Origin: Beverwykella pulmonaria | Lineage: Eukaryota; Ascomycota; Dothideomycetes; Pleosporales; Melanommataceae | Length of the DNA: 64,000 bases | Direction: 5' to 3' | Assembly: GCA_001599595.1 (NCBI GenBank) | Contig: BCHH01000005.1 | Span: 2,776,804 to 2,840,803, forward strand | In this document: piece by piece, positions 29,761-41,499 of the stretch | Layout of the letters: every line of letters begins with the position of its first letter | Numbering within the stretch: position 1 is the first letter of the stretch | Translations under genes and position numbers: made by a program | The notes under the pieces: model-generated | What the model was told of the DNA's origin: nothing | Seen by the model: only the letters and a program-made list of their open reading frames with translations | Databases searched by the model: none

Positions 29761-32083
29761 TCAGGCCTTGCCACGCTTCGGGGTAGAAAGAAAGGCCAAG
29801 CGAGACTTGCTGATAGCACTGCCCCGATTTGGAGTACGACGAGGCAACTTACTCGCGCTCGAGGGAGTCTTTGGAGGTTCCACCGGGTTGGTCCTCATCT
29901 TCTTCGCAGAACGGCCACTGTCCTCTGTAGGTTTGCTGTTTTCCTTGTCGGACGATTCCTCGAAAGTATCGAGCTTACGTTTCTTGCCATCAAGGAGGGA
30001 GGAAGCATTACTCTTCCTAACCATGCGGATGGTGCCAGCCGTGACAGGTGCAAAGGCAATGGGCTTGTCGGACTTGAATAAAAACTGTCCAGGGGTGTTT
30101 GAAGAAGCTCCACCAAATGTAAGGCGTCGCGAAGGAGAGTTGTATTCATCACCGTTGGGAAGGGCAGGATACTCGACGCCAGTCTGGAGTGTAGGGTAGA
30201 TGACAGCTCCGCTCGGGACTTCGCTGCCCGCACGCAGTTTCATCGGAGATGGGGACTTGCCCAGCTCATCATGAGCAATCCTCTCTAAGGTGCTGGTGGT
30301 GAAATTCACATGCTTCTTAGCAGGTGCTGTAGCAGGAGCCTGCGGAATAGTCTTGCCCAAATCCAATCCAGGTGGAGGTGACCTAAGATGAACATTAGCA
30401 AAAGGAAAGAGAAAAATAAAATTAAGGGATTAGATGGTAGCTTACATGTGGGTTCCCAATGCGATCTTCTCGGGATCTTCCGAATACTTGCGGCCTGGAG
30501 TGCGAAGAATGGACCGAACCTTGTGTAGAGAGTTGCTCGTCTTGCGGATGCCTTCGCGCACACCATCCCTCATCGTCTGGCCGATGTTCGTGGGAGAGAA
30601 GATGGTATGCGTAGGAGAGCGCATAAGAGACGGGATCATCGAGGTAGATTTGAGCGTCTTGACACTCTGTGATCGTGCAAGCGATGCCCGGGTCGGAGTC
30701 AAGAGTCTAGAAGCAAGACGAGGAAGCCCAGTCTGAGAGTGGAGCGTGCGACGCGGTGTTGCAGGTTTCTGGATTTCAGTCGGGCCGTCGCGAGAGACTG
30801 GACGAGTAGAGGCCGCATCGTCAGTCTCCATGCGCTTGAATCGCTTGGCAGAGGGCCCATCTTGGGTAATCGGACGGCCATCACGCGAAGGAGGAACCAG
30901 CCTCACGGTGGAGGAGGCACGCGGAAGGTTAGAATTAGGCGGGGCCATGTCCGCTTTTGACTGAGTACGCTTCAGAGGGGTTGGTGGGATGATCTTGGTA
31001 GCTGGCCCTGCCACATCCATCTTCGATTGAGTACGCTTCAAACCAGTTGCTGGTGATTTGGGAGCCGGTTCTGCCAGATCAATCTTTGACTGCGTGCGCT
31101 TCAGCTTGTTCGGTACTCTCGCGGCTGGCTCCGGTTTGTCGAGGTCCATCTTGGACGGGGAACGTTTCAGCGACGTGTTGACCGGCTTGAAGCGATTCGG
31201 ATCAGCACGGAATGCAGACGGATGGTTCGCGATTGAATCCATCTTCTTGAATTGAGCCATATGCACGTCGCTAAAGCGTGCCATCTTGCCCTTTGCTACC
31301 GCAGTCTTGCGCTGTGACGCGGTCTCATGCTGTGTAGAAACGTCCGCTGGAGAGGAGAACTCATCCGCACCAAAGATGGCACGGCCACCGGCAGCAGCGT
31401 CATTCTCATGTCCTTCCTTTAGAATGCGGCTCGACTTTGGGGTAAGGTCGGCCATAGGCGATCGGAAGCGGAACCTAAATTCTGGGGATGCGAGGAAGTT
31501 GGAAATCCTGCTCGTAGAGGTCGGGACGGGTGTCTTCGATGGAGTCCCGGGGGTAAAGCCTGTGCTAGTTGCTTTGGGCGGTGCGGTGTGTGCACCTAAT
31601 GCCTGGAATCCGAGCCAGCGTGCTTCATCCAAAACCTTGGCTGTGCTTGCGTGGTGATGTGCCGGATGCATTTCATTTCCTGCGGGCTTGATGGGAGTAC
31701 GGTTCTTCGGAGTAGTGCGAGCTGCCCAGGACGTTAATTTCGACATCGATGACTTGTTCTTTAGCGGTGTCACTGTGCTCGAAGCTTGCGGCAGCTGTGA
31801 TGCAGGCTGTGAGTGTTCGACAGGCCTTGCGGCAGCCTTTTGCGGCGTCTCGTGTTGTGGTGTCTTCATCGCCGGTTCCTGGCCTTCAACAACGGAAGGG
31901 AGGCGCTCAGGCTGGGGTGTGCCATTGGATTCTGCGGTCATCCAGCTAGACGTAGAGTCTCTGGGGCTCGCTGAGGGCGAAGGCGAGCGCTGCAGGCGGT
32001 GAGGTTAGCTTGTGTAAACAATATCCAAATGGAACAGAGTGGATGCTTACCTTCTTCTGCAGTCGAGCAGAGCGACGCGCCAT
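29761..32083 (-). CDS. Conserved fungal disordered protein with KR(T/S)(Q/P)SK repeats, function unknown
   Basis: Three exons (32083-32051, 31989-30446, 30382-29761) give 732 aa. Exon 1 encodes MARRSARLQKK, and the second intron splits an ATG codon (AT|G). The protein is basic, rich in Ser, Thr, Pro and Lys and almost certainly disordered. Four tandem-like motifs LKRSPSKMDL, LKRTQSKIDL, LKRTQSKMDV and LKRTQSKADM recur at about 20-30-residue spacing, each a plausible basophilic or proline-directed phosphosite. Other conserved-looking patches are GKMARFSDVHMAQFKKMDSI, KSILRTPGRK-like VRSILRTPGRKYSEDP, and KKHVNFTTST. Basic clusters such as KKMR and KRKL suggest the nucleus. I recall similar fungal proteins carrying the label erythromycin esterase, which nothing in this sequence supports. 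Role unknown. Confidence 0.85.
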
Positions 32084-32627
32084 GATGACCGATTGAGACA
32101 ACAAAGGAAAGGATAAGTGGTCGGGAGATTGCGCGTGGAGAAAGTGTGGTGTGGTGGATGCGTTTATCTAGGTGGGTCGTGCCTTTGGTCAAGGTTGTTT
32201 GCCAAGACGGGAACCGGTAAACAATATCACGTGATCAGCCCTATGGCCTGCGTCGCTTTCGTCTCGAGCGCCATGCCAACAACGTCAATCAGTCACTCGT
32301 ATACGCACATGCATCAACAGCGCAGAGTTGCATTTGCGTATAATCAGCCAAGTCTGATTTCCCTGGCAACAGATCGGATAAGGCAAATTTACTTCATACA
32401 TGTCCCCCTTCAAGCGATTCAGACAGTCAAGCCAATTCCAGTATGAGGGCAAAAGGTTCTTTGAGTCTTAGTAGCTCATACTATATCTACCAGGGAGAGA
32501 TTTACGCTAGGTGCTCGAAGCGCCCCTCTGACATGTGTACCTGAATAATGTAAAGAGGAACTATGCAAAGGTATCAATCCCATATCCATTATTTCATTTC
32601 ATTTCACGATCACAAACCGTCATGTCA
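32084..32627. other. Intergenic region upstream of the disordered-protein gene
   Basis: Likely promoter of the minus-strand gene starting at 32083 and 3' flank of the decayed gene. No coding sequence seen. Confidence 0.45.
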
Positions 32628-33897
32628 TCAAACCCTAAATCGCACAACATAGTCGTTGTCCAAGTTCTCAATGATCTGCCACGCTCTCAACAGCTCCTCC
32701 CCAACCAGCGTCAACCACTTACTCCCCTGCATCCCCTCCTTTTCTACCCCTAAATTTTGATCCATCTTCCCCAAGCATATCACCATATCGAAGACAATCT
32801 CATCTTCCTCCCTCTCCCCCTTCCCTATCCTTCTCACAGCGTGCCATTCCGTCTCGAAGTCACCCTTAGGGCACTTGTGGGAGAAGCTACATCACATACA
32901 CCAGGAATACCAAAATTTCTTAGGGTTAACTGTCAGGTTGGGTATCTCGAAGGCGGAGTGAGTGAGCGCAGTTTGATTCTCATCCTCGCAGTCACATGCT
33001 GCTCCATACTGCGAAGCGGCAATGCACTCCCATCCAATTCCTTGCACATTCTTACATGTCGACAAATATCTTGCCTCAGCCCTCGCTCCAATTACTTCAA
33101 TTGCCCGTGAATCAACACCACACCCCCCTTATGATCCCTGAACACCAGAACATCTCAGGCACAATCCATCTTCTCGAGAGGCGGCATCAGGCCATGTGCG
33201 CCTCGATAACACCATGCCACACCCTTGCCTTTCGCCAACGAGATGTCGATATCTTCCCACGTCATCAACAGATGCTCACACATTTTCAGCACATACGCCC
33301 AACTCTTACACTTTTGCTCCTTCCTTTCCTTCTCTATATGCTCCTCAGTGAAGAAATTCCCACTATACGTAGTCCGGCAATTCGCATCAGCACAGCAGAG
33401 AAAGTCGGAAGGGAGTTCGCCGCGACGCTCGCGTTTGCAGTGTTTGCGGAACTGGGAGCGGGCTTTCTTTACGACACTGCCGTTGTTCTGAGCACGGTGA
33501 GCTATGATGAGGACTCCGATGATTGGGATGGCGTCTGGTGAGGCTGTTCCGTGTCTGGGCAGGACGAAGCGCCGGTGGCAGAGCTTTCTTTGGAGGTATG
33601 AGCAGGGACAACGAAGACAGGCTATGATGTGGGGTTTAATGGATGAGAAGATCTTGACAAGAATGTGGCCAATTTTTAGTAGCTTGGAAAGGGAATTCGG
33701 ATTGGATGTCTAGATCATCTGTATGGAAAGACTGGGGTTGAAACCGAAAAGAGATGTGCGATGAGAAGGACAGCATTCTGGAGGAGGAAGTCGGTGGGGT
33801 ATTTCCCTTATGATGTGGCATTGTCTGGCTGTGTGAGCTCAGTGACAAGGATATTCTGGCACTTGGAGGCCACTTTGATAGCCTTGAAAGACGGCAT
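32628..33897 (-). pseudogene. Decayed gene of unknown family
   Basis: Three coding-like segments lie in order on the minus strand. Segment one starts with ATG at 33897 (MPSFKAIKVASKCQN) but meets TAA at 33808-33810. Segment two is a 184-codon open frame from 33709 to 33158 with no start codon near its beginning; it contains DFLCCADANCRTTYSG and EQKCKSWAYVLKMCEHLL, Cys-rich and protein-like, and is closed by TGA at 33155-33157 and again by TAA at 33092-33094. Segment three (about 32837-32628) reads WLTLVGEELLRAWQIIENLD before a natural-looking TGA. Frames differ between segments. All interrupting stops could arise by C-to-T change from CAA or CGA. Overlapping plus-strand frames exist but look like shadows. 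Introns could account for some breaks, but not for all the stops. Confidence 0.5.
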
Positions 33898-34315
33898 GAT
33901 GAGGAGGGGATATATGAACAAGGACGCAGCGGACAACGATGGATATCTGATAGAAGAATCTTAGGTAAGCGGGAACTGTCATCCACACCAAAAGCTAATT
34001 CAAGCCACGGGTGAAGTTCAATCATACTGCCATGATGATGTGCCACGCAGTGTGGGGACTCGAGTAGATACGTGAACACCGTGATAGCAGAGTTGAGAAT
34101 ATGGGAAGAAAACTAACAATGCAAAGGACGCATCGAAACTCGAATATCATTTCTAAGGAATACGTTCTCGCGTAGGGCAGCCATGATGTAGTACATAGCT
34201 CGATTTCGTCGCCCGTCGTGAAAGACTCGCTTTCGACTCATCCTTCCCGGGCCTCTCATCCCCTATCATACATTAGCACACCCACGTGAAACTCCTCAAC
34301 TCCTCAACTCTCTCC
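33898..34315. other. Short intergenic region
   Basis: Between the decayed gene and the 3' end of the GRGGAGN gene. Nothing recognisable. Confidence 0.45.
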
Positions 34316-34893
34316 TCACCACCCCCTCCCCGCCTTCGCGCCACCAAAAACGACCGCTCCAGGTTTCGCCAGTCCCAGCTCCACATCCCGCTCAACCCTT
34401 TCATTGACCTGCTCTTTAGCCTTCTCCTCCTCAATCGCCCTCTGTCTCTCCCTCTCCTCATCCTTCCACAAAAAGTTCCCTGCGCCTCCTCTTCCCGATC
34501 TCGCAACGGGTAATTCTTGGTTCTCGGGGTGCCATGGCGTAGAGATAAGCGGTTTTGATGATGTGGGAAGGACGGTTGCATCGGACGGCTGCGTGAAGGT
34601 ACCTTCTTTAGCGAGCTCCTTGGGCTCGTACCAGTTTCCAGCCCCGCCACGGCCCATGTGAGCGTAGTCTGCAGGCGTAGAAGTAGCAATCGGAGCGGCG
34701 GACGAGGTCAGGGAGCGGTTGGCTTCGAGGTCCTGGGGTCCGAATTAGCACTTTCTTCAATAATGTATTGTATTCATTGCTGCTCGCTGAGAAGTAGGTA
34801 TCGAGAACTAACCTCAGCAATCTTCTTACTCTGTTCCTGCACTTGCGCATCGCTCACGATGTTTCCTGCGCCTCCGCGACCCCAGGTAGGCAT
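34316..34893 (-). CDS. GRGGAGN-repeat protein, Par32/DUF3602-like
   Basis: Two exons (34893-34813 and 34732-34316) give 165 aa. The defining feature is three copies of GRGGAGN: at residues 5-11 (MPTWGRGGAGNIV), in the middle (HMGRGGAGNWYEP) and later (RSGRGGAGNFLWKDE). Fungal proteins of the DUF3602 family, including yeast Par32, carry several such short repeats; Par32 is linked to rapamycin/TORC1 signalling and ammonium transporter control. Length fits a small family member. The remainder is charged, with a helix of Glu/Arg/Lys after the third repeat. The donor GTTAGT is slightly unusual. The family is clear, the precise role here is not. Confidence 0.82.
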
Positions 34894-36419
34894 CTCGACA
34901 CTTATTCGACTTTCTTTTTCAGGTATCGATTTCAATTGATATCAAAATTTGGGCTGGAATTTCTCAATTGCTCTCGCAGTACGATAATCGTCGATAAGTG
35001 ATGTTGTTGAAGTCTTGGGTAGGGTGAAGAGTTGTAGGAAGTTGGGCCGGACGCAGGCACACGGTGAGTTATCACATGCCAGAAGATTTTACTTTTTGCC
35101 GCCTACACAGGCAGGTCGAAAATCTGCAAATGGCAACGTGGGAGCTGCATCTCTGGTGGCTTGCATTTACGGAATGATGCGGAGGTCTTTGTTGGAGTGG
35201 GATGTTTGGAGGTAACCGAATTTGTCATGGAAAAAGGATGGCTTGGCTAGCGATAAGAGAACCACGAAAACCATCTCGAACAGACACAGCGGCACTTTCT
35301 AGGAGTAGTATTTCAGTAGGAGGACTAAGACACTACTGGAGGAAGAGCATAGGAAGGACACAGATTGTGGTTGGTTTTTCCGCAGTTGTTGCGTTGAGTA
35401 CACTACACTGCAATGGGCAACTTATATTATAAAAACCGTCTTTACACCTCAAACCCTTTCACTGCTTGACTAAAATTTACCTTTTAACACTCCTCGCTTT
35501 TCCAACCTAGAAATCGCTCGTCTCGGCGAACATTTTTCACTTCTGCGTAACACTAGTCGCCATTAGCGGAGTTCAGTTATGGAAGGGGGGCATACAAAGC
35601 TTTCGTCCGTGTATCGATCGACGTCTGCGAGTAAATGTTAATAGTGGAGTCTGAAGGCTGGAATTTTGATGATTTAAGTCGGGACAGCCAGATAGACAGG
35701 AGGGTCTGAGTTCTTTGCTGCTTCCATACCGTCGAAACTGATGACAGACATCGGATCCACCAGTTCAATATTTATAAATAGTTTGGTTCTAAATAAGGAG
35801 CTGATGCGTCAAGGGTGATGAGGTGGTGGGAATGTAGAAAACGTATAGTAAAGGCAGAGTCAGTATTGACTACAACACCTGTTGGTGGTTTGGGTATGGC
35901 GTTTCTACTTGCTGTATTCTAGCTGGCATCTACTTTGGTATTTCTGTCTTTTTTTTTTGTAAAAATATACGTTCGTTCAAGGCATACAACAAGTAACAGA
36001 GTAATCGATCGTATTACCAAACTACAGACTAAACATTTGAAGGGTAGCACCGTGTAGCACAGAGGAACAAGAGACTTGGATAGGGCTAGAGCTACAATAA
36101 CCTTTACTGTTGCTCAGTATAAATCAGTCCAGCCGTGGTGGAAGAAAGAAGAAAGAACACTGTGACAAAACCACTAATCTGGACAGACATCCGTAGCGAC
36201 CGCGGCTATATAACACGCAGAGAGAAGTACCGAACTATCACTCCACCATCTCCTCAGCTCTTGTTGAGGCGGTCGGAGTGACAATTTTTGAAGATATACA
36301 CCACACCCCAATCGTTTCTACCGGGGGTTTTTATGAGAAGCAACACCCCGAACGCCAGCATGGTTGCAAAGAATGTCTTCAACCAACACTATCCGTCATG
36401 ATTCGTAAACAGCACAGAT
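34894..36419. other. Intergenic region between the GRGGAGN gene and pacC
   Basis: About 1.5 kb, AT-leaning, with a T10 run near 35950 and only short frames. It contains the promoter of the GRGGAGN gene and the 3' flank of pacC. No gene called. Confidence 0.45.
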
Positions 36420-38545
36420 TTACTCTCTTCCTTCCTGAACAGCGCGCAGGACGGGGTAGAGATTATGCGCGTCGTCATTCTCGCGCGATCCGTGCTTGAC
36501 ATCATTGTGGTCTTCGTCGTCACTGATGTACTCGTGCGCCTCAAGTCTGTCTTTGAGATACGCCCTTAGTCTTTCGATTGTTCGGATGTTCTCCACCCAG
36601 GACTGTTGTGACGCATCCCCAGCATGTTCTGTGGACGTTGAGGAAACTTGGCTTGGCGAGCGTAGTGACAGAGCGGGGTCGACCTTGGGTGAGTGAATGG
36701 CCAGCTGGTTGACGGTGTGATGCAGATCTTGCTCAGAGCTGCGATGAGACTCCTTTGGTGAAGCACCATCTTCTGAAGTGTCCATCTGATCGCTTCCACG
36801 TCGATCTGGCGCAGCCTTCTGCAAAAGATTGCCAGAGTATCGCCGACGGCCGTCGGCATCAAAGGCTGGCGCGAGACCCGACGAGGGAGCAGCAGCTGAC
36901 ATATCAGACATGGCACTGACAGAAGGCAGAGTAGGATACATGCTGGGCATTGAAACCCTCGAAGTAGGAGAAACGGTACTACCCGAGTGTCCGGAGCCAG
37001 GCGAATGCTGCGAGCTGTAGGACAGGACGCTGGAAGCTGGGGTCAACGCCGGAGTCTCAGTGGCTGCCGAGGCAACAGCATTAGCATGTGCTGAATGTCC
37101 GTGACTGCTTCCCAGCCCCGGCGGTGAGTGACTGGACCGATAAGTCGCACCGGTGTGCACGTAGTGCGCGCCAGGTTGATGGACACCAGCCGCTGCAGCG
37201 TGGTTAGGATTCTCATATACAGTGCTCTGCAGTTGTTCCAGGAACTGGTCAATGTTCAAAATGTCGCTCTTCGTCCTCAAGTTAGGTAGGGGTAGCGAGT
37301 AAGGGTGCATGGGAGGATGCGAAGCGTGGGCAAGCATGGTACCGCCACCACTATAGTCGCCCATTCCGCCGCCACCTGGGTAGCCGCCACCGCCACCACT
37401 CACGATTGGGAGCTGGACGCTCTGAAGACCCATAAGACGCTGGCCGACGTCATAGTAGGTTGAGGGATCAATGGCGCGGCGCTTGGCATCACCGAAGAAC
37501 TCGTTCAGTGCATCGTACGCAGCGCGCTTTCGGATCTCGTAAGAATCGTTGTTGAGTTGCTGGGCTTGGTTAACAGCATAGTAGACTGGTCCATAGGCTG
37601 AGTTCTGGGGAGGGCCGCCGTAGAAGCCAGCAGGAGCACCGCCAGGATGCTGTTGACCGTAGCCAGCATTGGGGCCCATTTGACCATCACCAGGATAGTA
37701 TCCGCTCGCTGTAGCGGCAAGCGCCTGCAAGTCAGCGACCACTGTGGTGCTCGAGTTAGAACTGAAAGGAAAAGGGATACATGGAGGTGCGGGCGATGTT
37801 GTGGTTCATGCCAGGTGAAAAAGAGGAGATGGACTTACGCTTACCACCTTGGCCTTGATAGCCTGGTCCGCCATGGGGACCGCCACGATTTGGCTCGGGA
37901 GAGCGAAGAAGGACAGAGTCATCGGCGTGGGTCTTGACGTGCTTCTTGAGATCCTGGGGGCGCTTGAAGGCCTTGCCACAGAAATCGCACTTGTGCGGCT
38001 TGAGCGGGACGTGGACACGGATATGCGAGGTGATGTGATCGCGCTTTACGGTTGTCGTACGGCAGTTACCCCACTGGCAGGTCAAGTTCAAGTTGTTGGT
38101 GCTCTTGCGGCCGACATGGCGCTCGCAAACGTGGTCCTATGCGAAAGTTAGTGTGGTTTTGGTCACGTGAGAGCCGATCAGTTGGATCGAGCAAAAGCTT
38201 GTGTGGACACAATGAGGTCGAACGCGCACAAATGGCGGCGTACTTTTTCAAGGCAACAGAGTGATCGGCGCGTCGTAGAGCGCGTCTCGGAGGGGCGGGG
38301 GGCCGTTCTTGAATGAATAGAGTTTGACTTACATAAAGCAGTTCAGCAGATGGGCATCGCTCGCCGCAGTTCTGCCACTGGCACACAAGCTGGTCGCCGG
38401 CGACATTTGCAGAGGCGGGCGTGGGCGCATTTTGCTGTGTGGGAGTTCCTTGCGGTTGCTGCTGCGGCTGCTGCTGCTGTTGTTGCTGTTGTTGCTGGGG
38501 CACGGAGGCCTGCGGCAAGTTGCCCTGAGGAGCTTGATCACTCAT
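36420..38545 (-). CDS. pacC: PacC/Rim101 C2H2 zinc-finger transcription factor of ambient pH
   Basis: PacC is proteolytically activated at alkaline pH through the Pal pathway and then regulates alkaline- and acid-expressed genes. Three exons (38545-38333, 38136 to about 37839, 37741-36420) give about 610 aa. After a Gln-rich head come three C2H2 fingers: CQWQNC with its His pair in exon 2, CQWGNC...HITSHIRVH and [21 protein letters not shown]. The finger order and linkers are PacC-specific. The processing region [28 protein letters not shown] is present. Two YPxL motifs, YPTL in the middle and YPVL near the C-terminus, fit the PalA-binding pair flanking the signalling protease site. The second intron has two overlapping donors (GTAAGC and GTAAGT) and an acceptor at 37742 preceded by CTAAC. 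Confidence 0.95.
38461..38511. repeat. Polyglutamine-coding CAA/CAG repeat in pacC exon 1
   Basis: Mixed CAG and CAA codons encode two Gln runs split by Pro in the PacC N-terminus. The mixed codons suggest moderate rather than extreme length instability. Confidence 0.8.
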
Positions 38546-38975
38546 GGTGCTTTGCTGGGGAGTTTCCTGGTCGTCGGTGAGGTGATGGTGTTGCTTGGCA
38601 GACGCTGGAACCGAGGCCGGGAGATCCAGGGTCGGCGAAAAACAACACGGTGAAAATTGTGTTGGGAGTCAGGCAGCAGGTGCGCTGGCGGTCAAAGGCG
38701 TTGTCGTCACGTCCGCAAGGTGAAGTGAGGCAACTGCGAGAGGAGCAGAGGAATGGAGTAGGAAGGGGAAAGCAGCGGGGAGGAAGGCTGGGCCCAAGAG
38801 CGGACCAAGAAATGCTTTAGTACTCACACACGGGCACGCTCAGCCCCGTCGCACACAACAAGACACCAAGCCGACCCGCTGCGATTCGCCCATGGAGCGT
38901 CTGGCTTAGCACGGTTCTGGCCTACGCGCAGGGATCGCGCCGTCAAGTAACGCCACTGAGGTGAAAAGGCTTGTC

Positions 38976-39295
38976 GCCAAGCCCTTGGCAATTCACGTTC
39001 GCTGCACCTGAATAGCCAGATTATGCCGCTCTCGGCGACTTGCGCACACCAGCCTGCCACTCGCAGGGCCGCCTGCTCAACGCCCACCTCATGGTTGCGA
39101 TGCTGATGTTTAGTGGAGAGACGTTGGTTGCATGCACCGGGAGCACGTCGCGGACAAAGCCAAGAATGGACGAGCCCTCGGCGCGGCAGCAGCGCGCCCA
39201 GCCATCAGCGCGAGACTCTACTGAAACGTGCCACATCCCGCTTTGCGGCCAAGGTCGGGATATCTTGGAGGCTTGGGGCCGTCGGAGGACTTGGC
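38976..39295. promoter_or_regulatory. Cluster of GCCAAG (PacC-type) sites upstream of pacC
   Basis: GCCAAG occurs at 38976-38981, 39159-39164 and 39248-39253 on the plus strand and, as CTTGGC, at 38984-38989 and 39290-39295. The first two copies face each other with a 2-base gap. GCCARG is the known PacC core site. Sites 430-750 bases upstream of the ATG could give autoregulation; this is an inference from motif matches. Confidence 0.4.
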
Positions 39296-41499
39296 TAGCT
39301 GGCGGAATGCCAGTCGTCACTGTCCAAGCCCAGAGCTGGCCACAGCCCTCGAGATGGCGACACGCTGGGGATGCATTGTCGGTCTCCTGGTGTTCCGCGC
39401 GTGCTGAGGCCGTTTCACCACCAGACAAAGAGGACTACATCCCACTTACAATAGCATCGGCGACCACGACGCTCAATGGCTGATGGCCTGACGACCTAAT
39501 GGTCGTGTTGGAATGCGACATGTAGGGTTTGCGAGTTCGTTCCTAAAGTCTTTTTCATTCTGTCATTGGCGCATTTCGTCCTTGTTGCTCTCAAAATCAC
39601 CACGTCTTTGCTCGCTTGCTGCTCTTACTATACTCGCATCGTCGACCTAGGTCTAGCAACACGTCCTGGTGCACCATGCATCTTAGAAAACCAAGGCCTG
39701 GGCTAAGTATAGGGAAAAGCAGCAATATATTTGTCGTATATCGTTGAGCATTCGGGAGGGTGTGCTTCAAATGTTCTAATTCAATTGCCACATACCAAAG
39801 GTACGGTTGAGAGGCAGAAAGCATGCGAATAGAAACCTCAATCTCCACACCAACCACCCTCCAAGTTGCCACGGCATCGAAAGACCCCCATCGATGGGAT
39901 GATTGAGCATCGCAACTCGCATCCCACGCAAAAATACTTTCAACATTCTGCGCTTCATATCAACTTCAAAACTCAATGTTTCCCCATCCGTACACAAAAC
40001 ACACAACAGCCCAATATAGCCTCTCAACCCGTCTCCACCTTCCTCAAACGCATGTGGCACTCTCACCCCCAACAGCCGATATCTTCCAAGTTGGCTTCTG
40101 CAGCGGGCCAAGCACCCCTCCCTACGCCGAGCCTCCAGGCTCATATCCTCGGCACCGGACGCTTGGCCCTCCGCAACAATTACCTAACCTTAGAATCCCG
40201 GGTTTCCAACTACGAGTGTCTTACGTGCACAGGCTTGGCTCGAAATATAGAATACCAAGGCCTCGAGATACGCTGAGAGTGCCCAGCCCAAGTGAAGTGT
40301 ATTGGTAGTGGAGTGTGGGGCGTGATTGAGTGGAAGACGGCTTGGCGGGATTGGAAGGTTGCTCGTGCCTGTGGGTGATGCGCGAAATTGTCTCTCCTGG
40401 GGGCTGTGCAAAGGTACAAGTTGTCTGTCAGCGAATAAGAGGGGGGTTGAATGGATTTGGCATTCGTCAGTTATATTCGCAGGTTGCCCCTTATTAATTG
40501 ACTTAACAGAGCTTCATTATCGCTTTCTTGCCTCCATCATTACAGATAATCGAATGCGAGTATCTCCCAAATCCATATCGGAAATTTGGTATGATATCAA
40601 CCCCAGGCAACATCGCTCTGTCGCGTCCCTTCACCACCTAAAAGTAGAATCAAAGGCTCGCCACAGTGCCCACAAGCGAGTTCCCCTATCCCGGAATACT
40701 GGCGCGTAAACGGCGGTCTTGGTTCTGATGTTATTCTTGTGCTATTGACAGCAACGGCGTCTTGGCCCTTGTCATCCTGCCTTTTCCCCTTGTTTCTCCA
40801 CGTGGACTTGGTCTCTGCAGACGCTTCTCCGCCGATCATACCCAATTTGATCCACAATTCTAGAACTTCTTAATCCTGTGTTCTGGATACACGTACGTAC
40901 GCGGCTTGGGCCGTTGGGAGGAAGAATGGGAACGCTTGGGTGCTGGTTGCTTGAAATATTGGCAGTTATCTGGGGGAAAGGAGTGGAAAGGCTTGGGGTC
41001 TTGGAATCAACGCTCCGCCCTTGTCCCACCAACTTCCAAGGATGAGGAGGATTGCCAAGGTGAGGGCATATAGGAGAGTGTTAATGTGCAATCAGGGGAA
41101 GTACATTCCATGACCTTTGTTATTATTTTTAAGAGGTTTGAGTATTCATCGGGTTTGACGTGAGGAGATTTTATTTAGCTGGCCTTGGCGAGGTATAGGT
41201 TGTCTGTAAGACTTTCTGTGGCAACATTAGAAACTTGTTTTAGAAATCAGGTGGCTAAAACATTCTACATGTTAGACAAGGTGTTGTGCCAGATTTACTT
41301 CAGAGCCCGTGTCAACATTGATCTGTCAGGGAAGGAAATCTGTCGCTGTAAAAATCCCAATATATCTATCCTTTATGAATTATATTGTACGCGAGAAAAA
41401 AGTAGTCGGCGCAGGAAAATCAAACTTGACCTCTCAAGAAGTCACTAGAAAACCCCGAAAGAACACTTCAACGAGACACACATCCTCCCCGCCCTCATC

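Noticed and set aside
32996..33541. 181-codon plus-strand frame
   Set aside because: The minus strand in the same place has a more protein-like, Cys-containing frame with matching flanking pieces.
39021..39428. 135-codon minus-strand frame upstream of pacC
   Set aside because: GC-rich promoter DNA with an equally long frame on the other strand and no recognisable feature.
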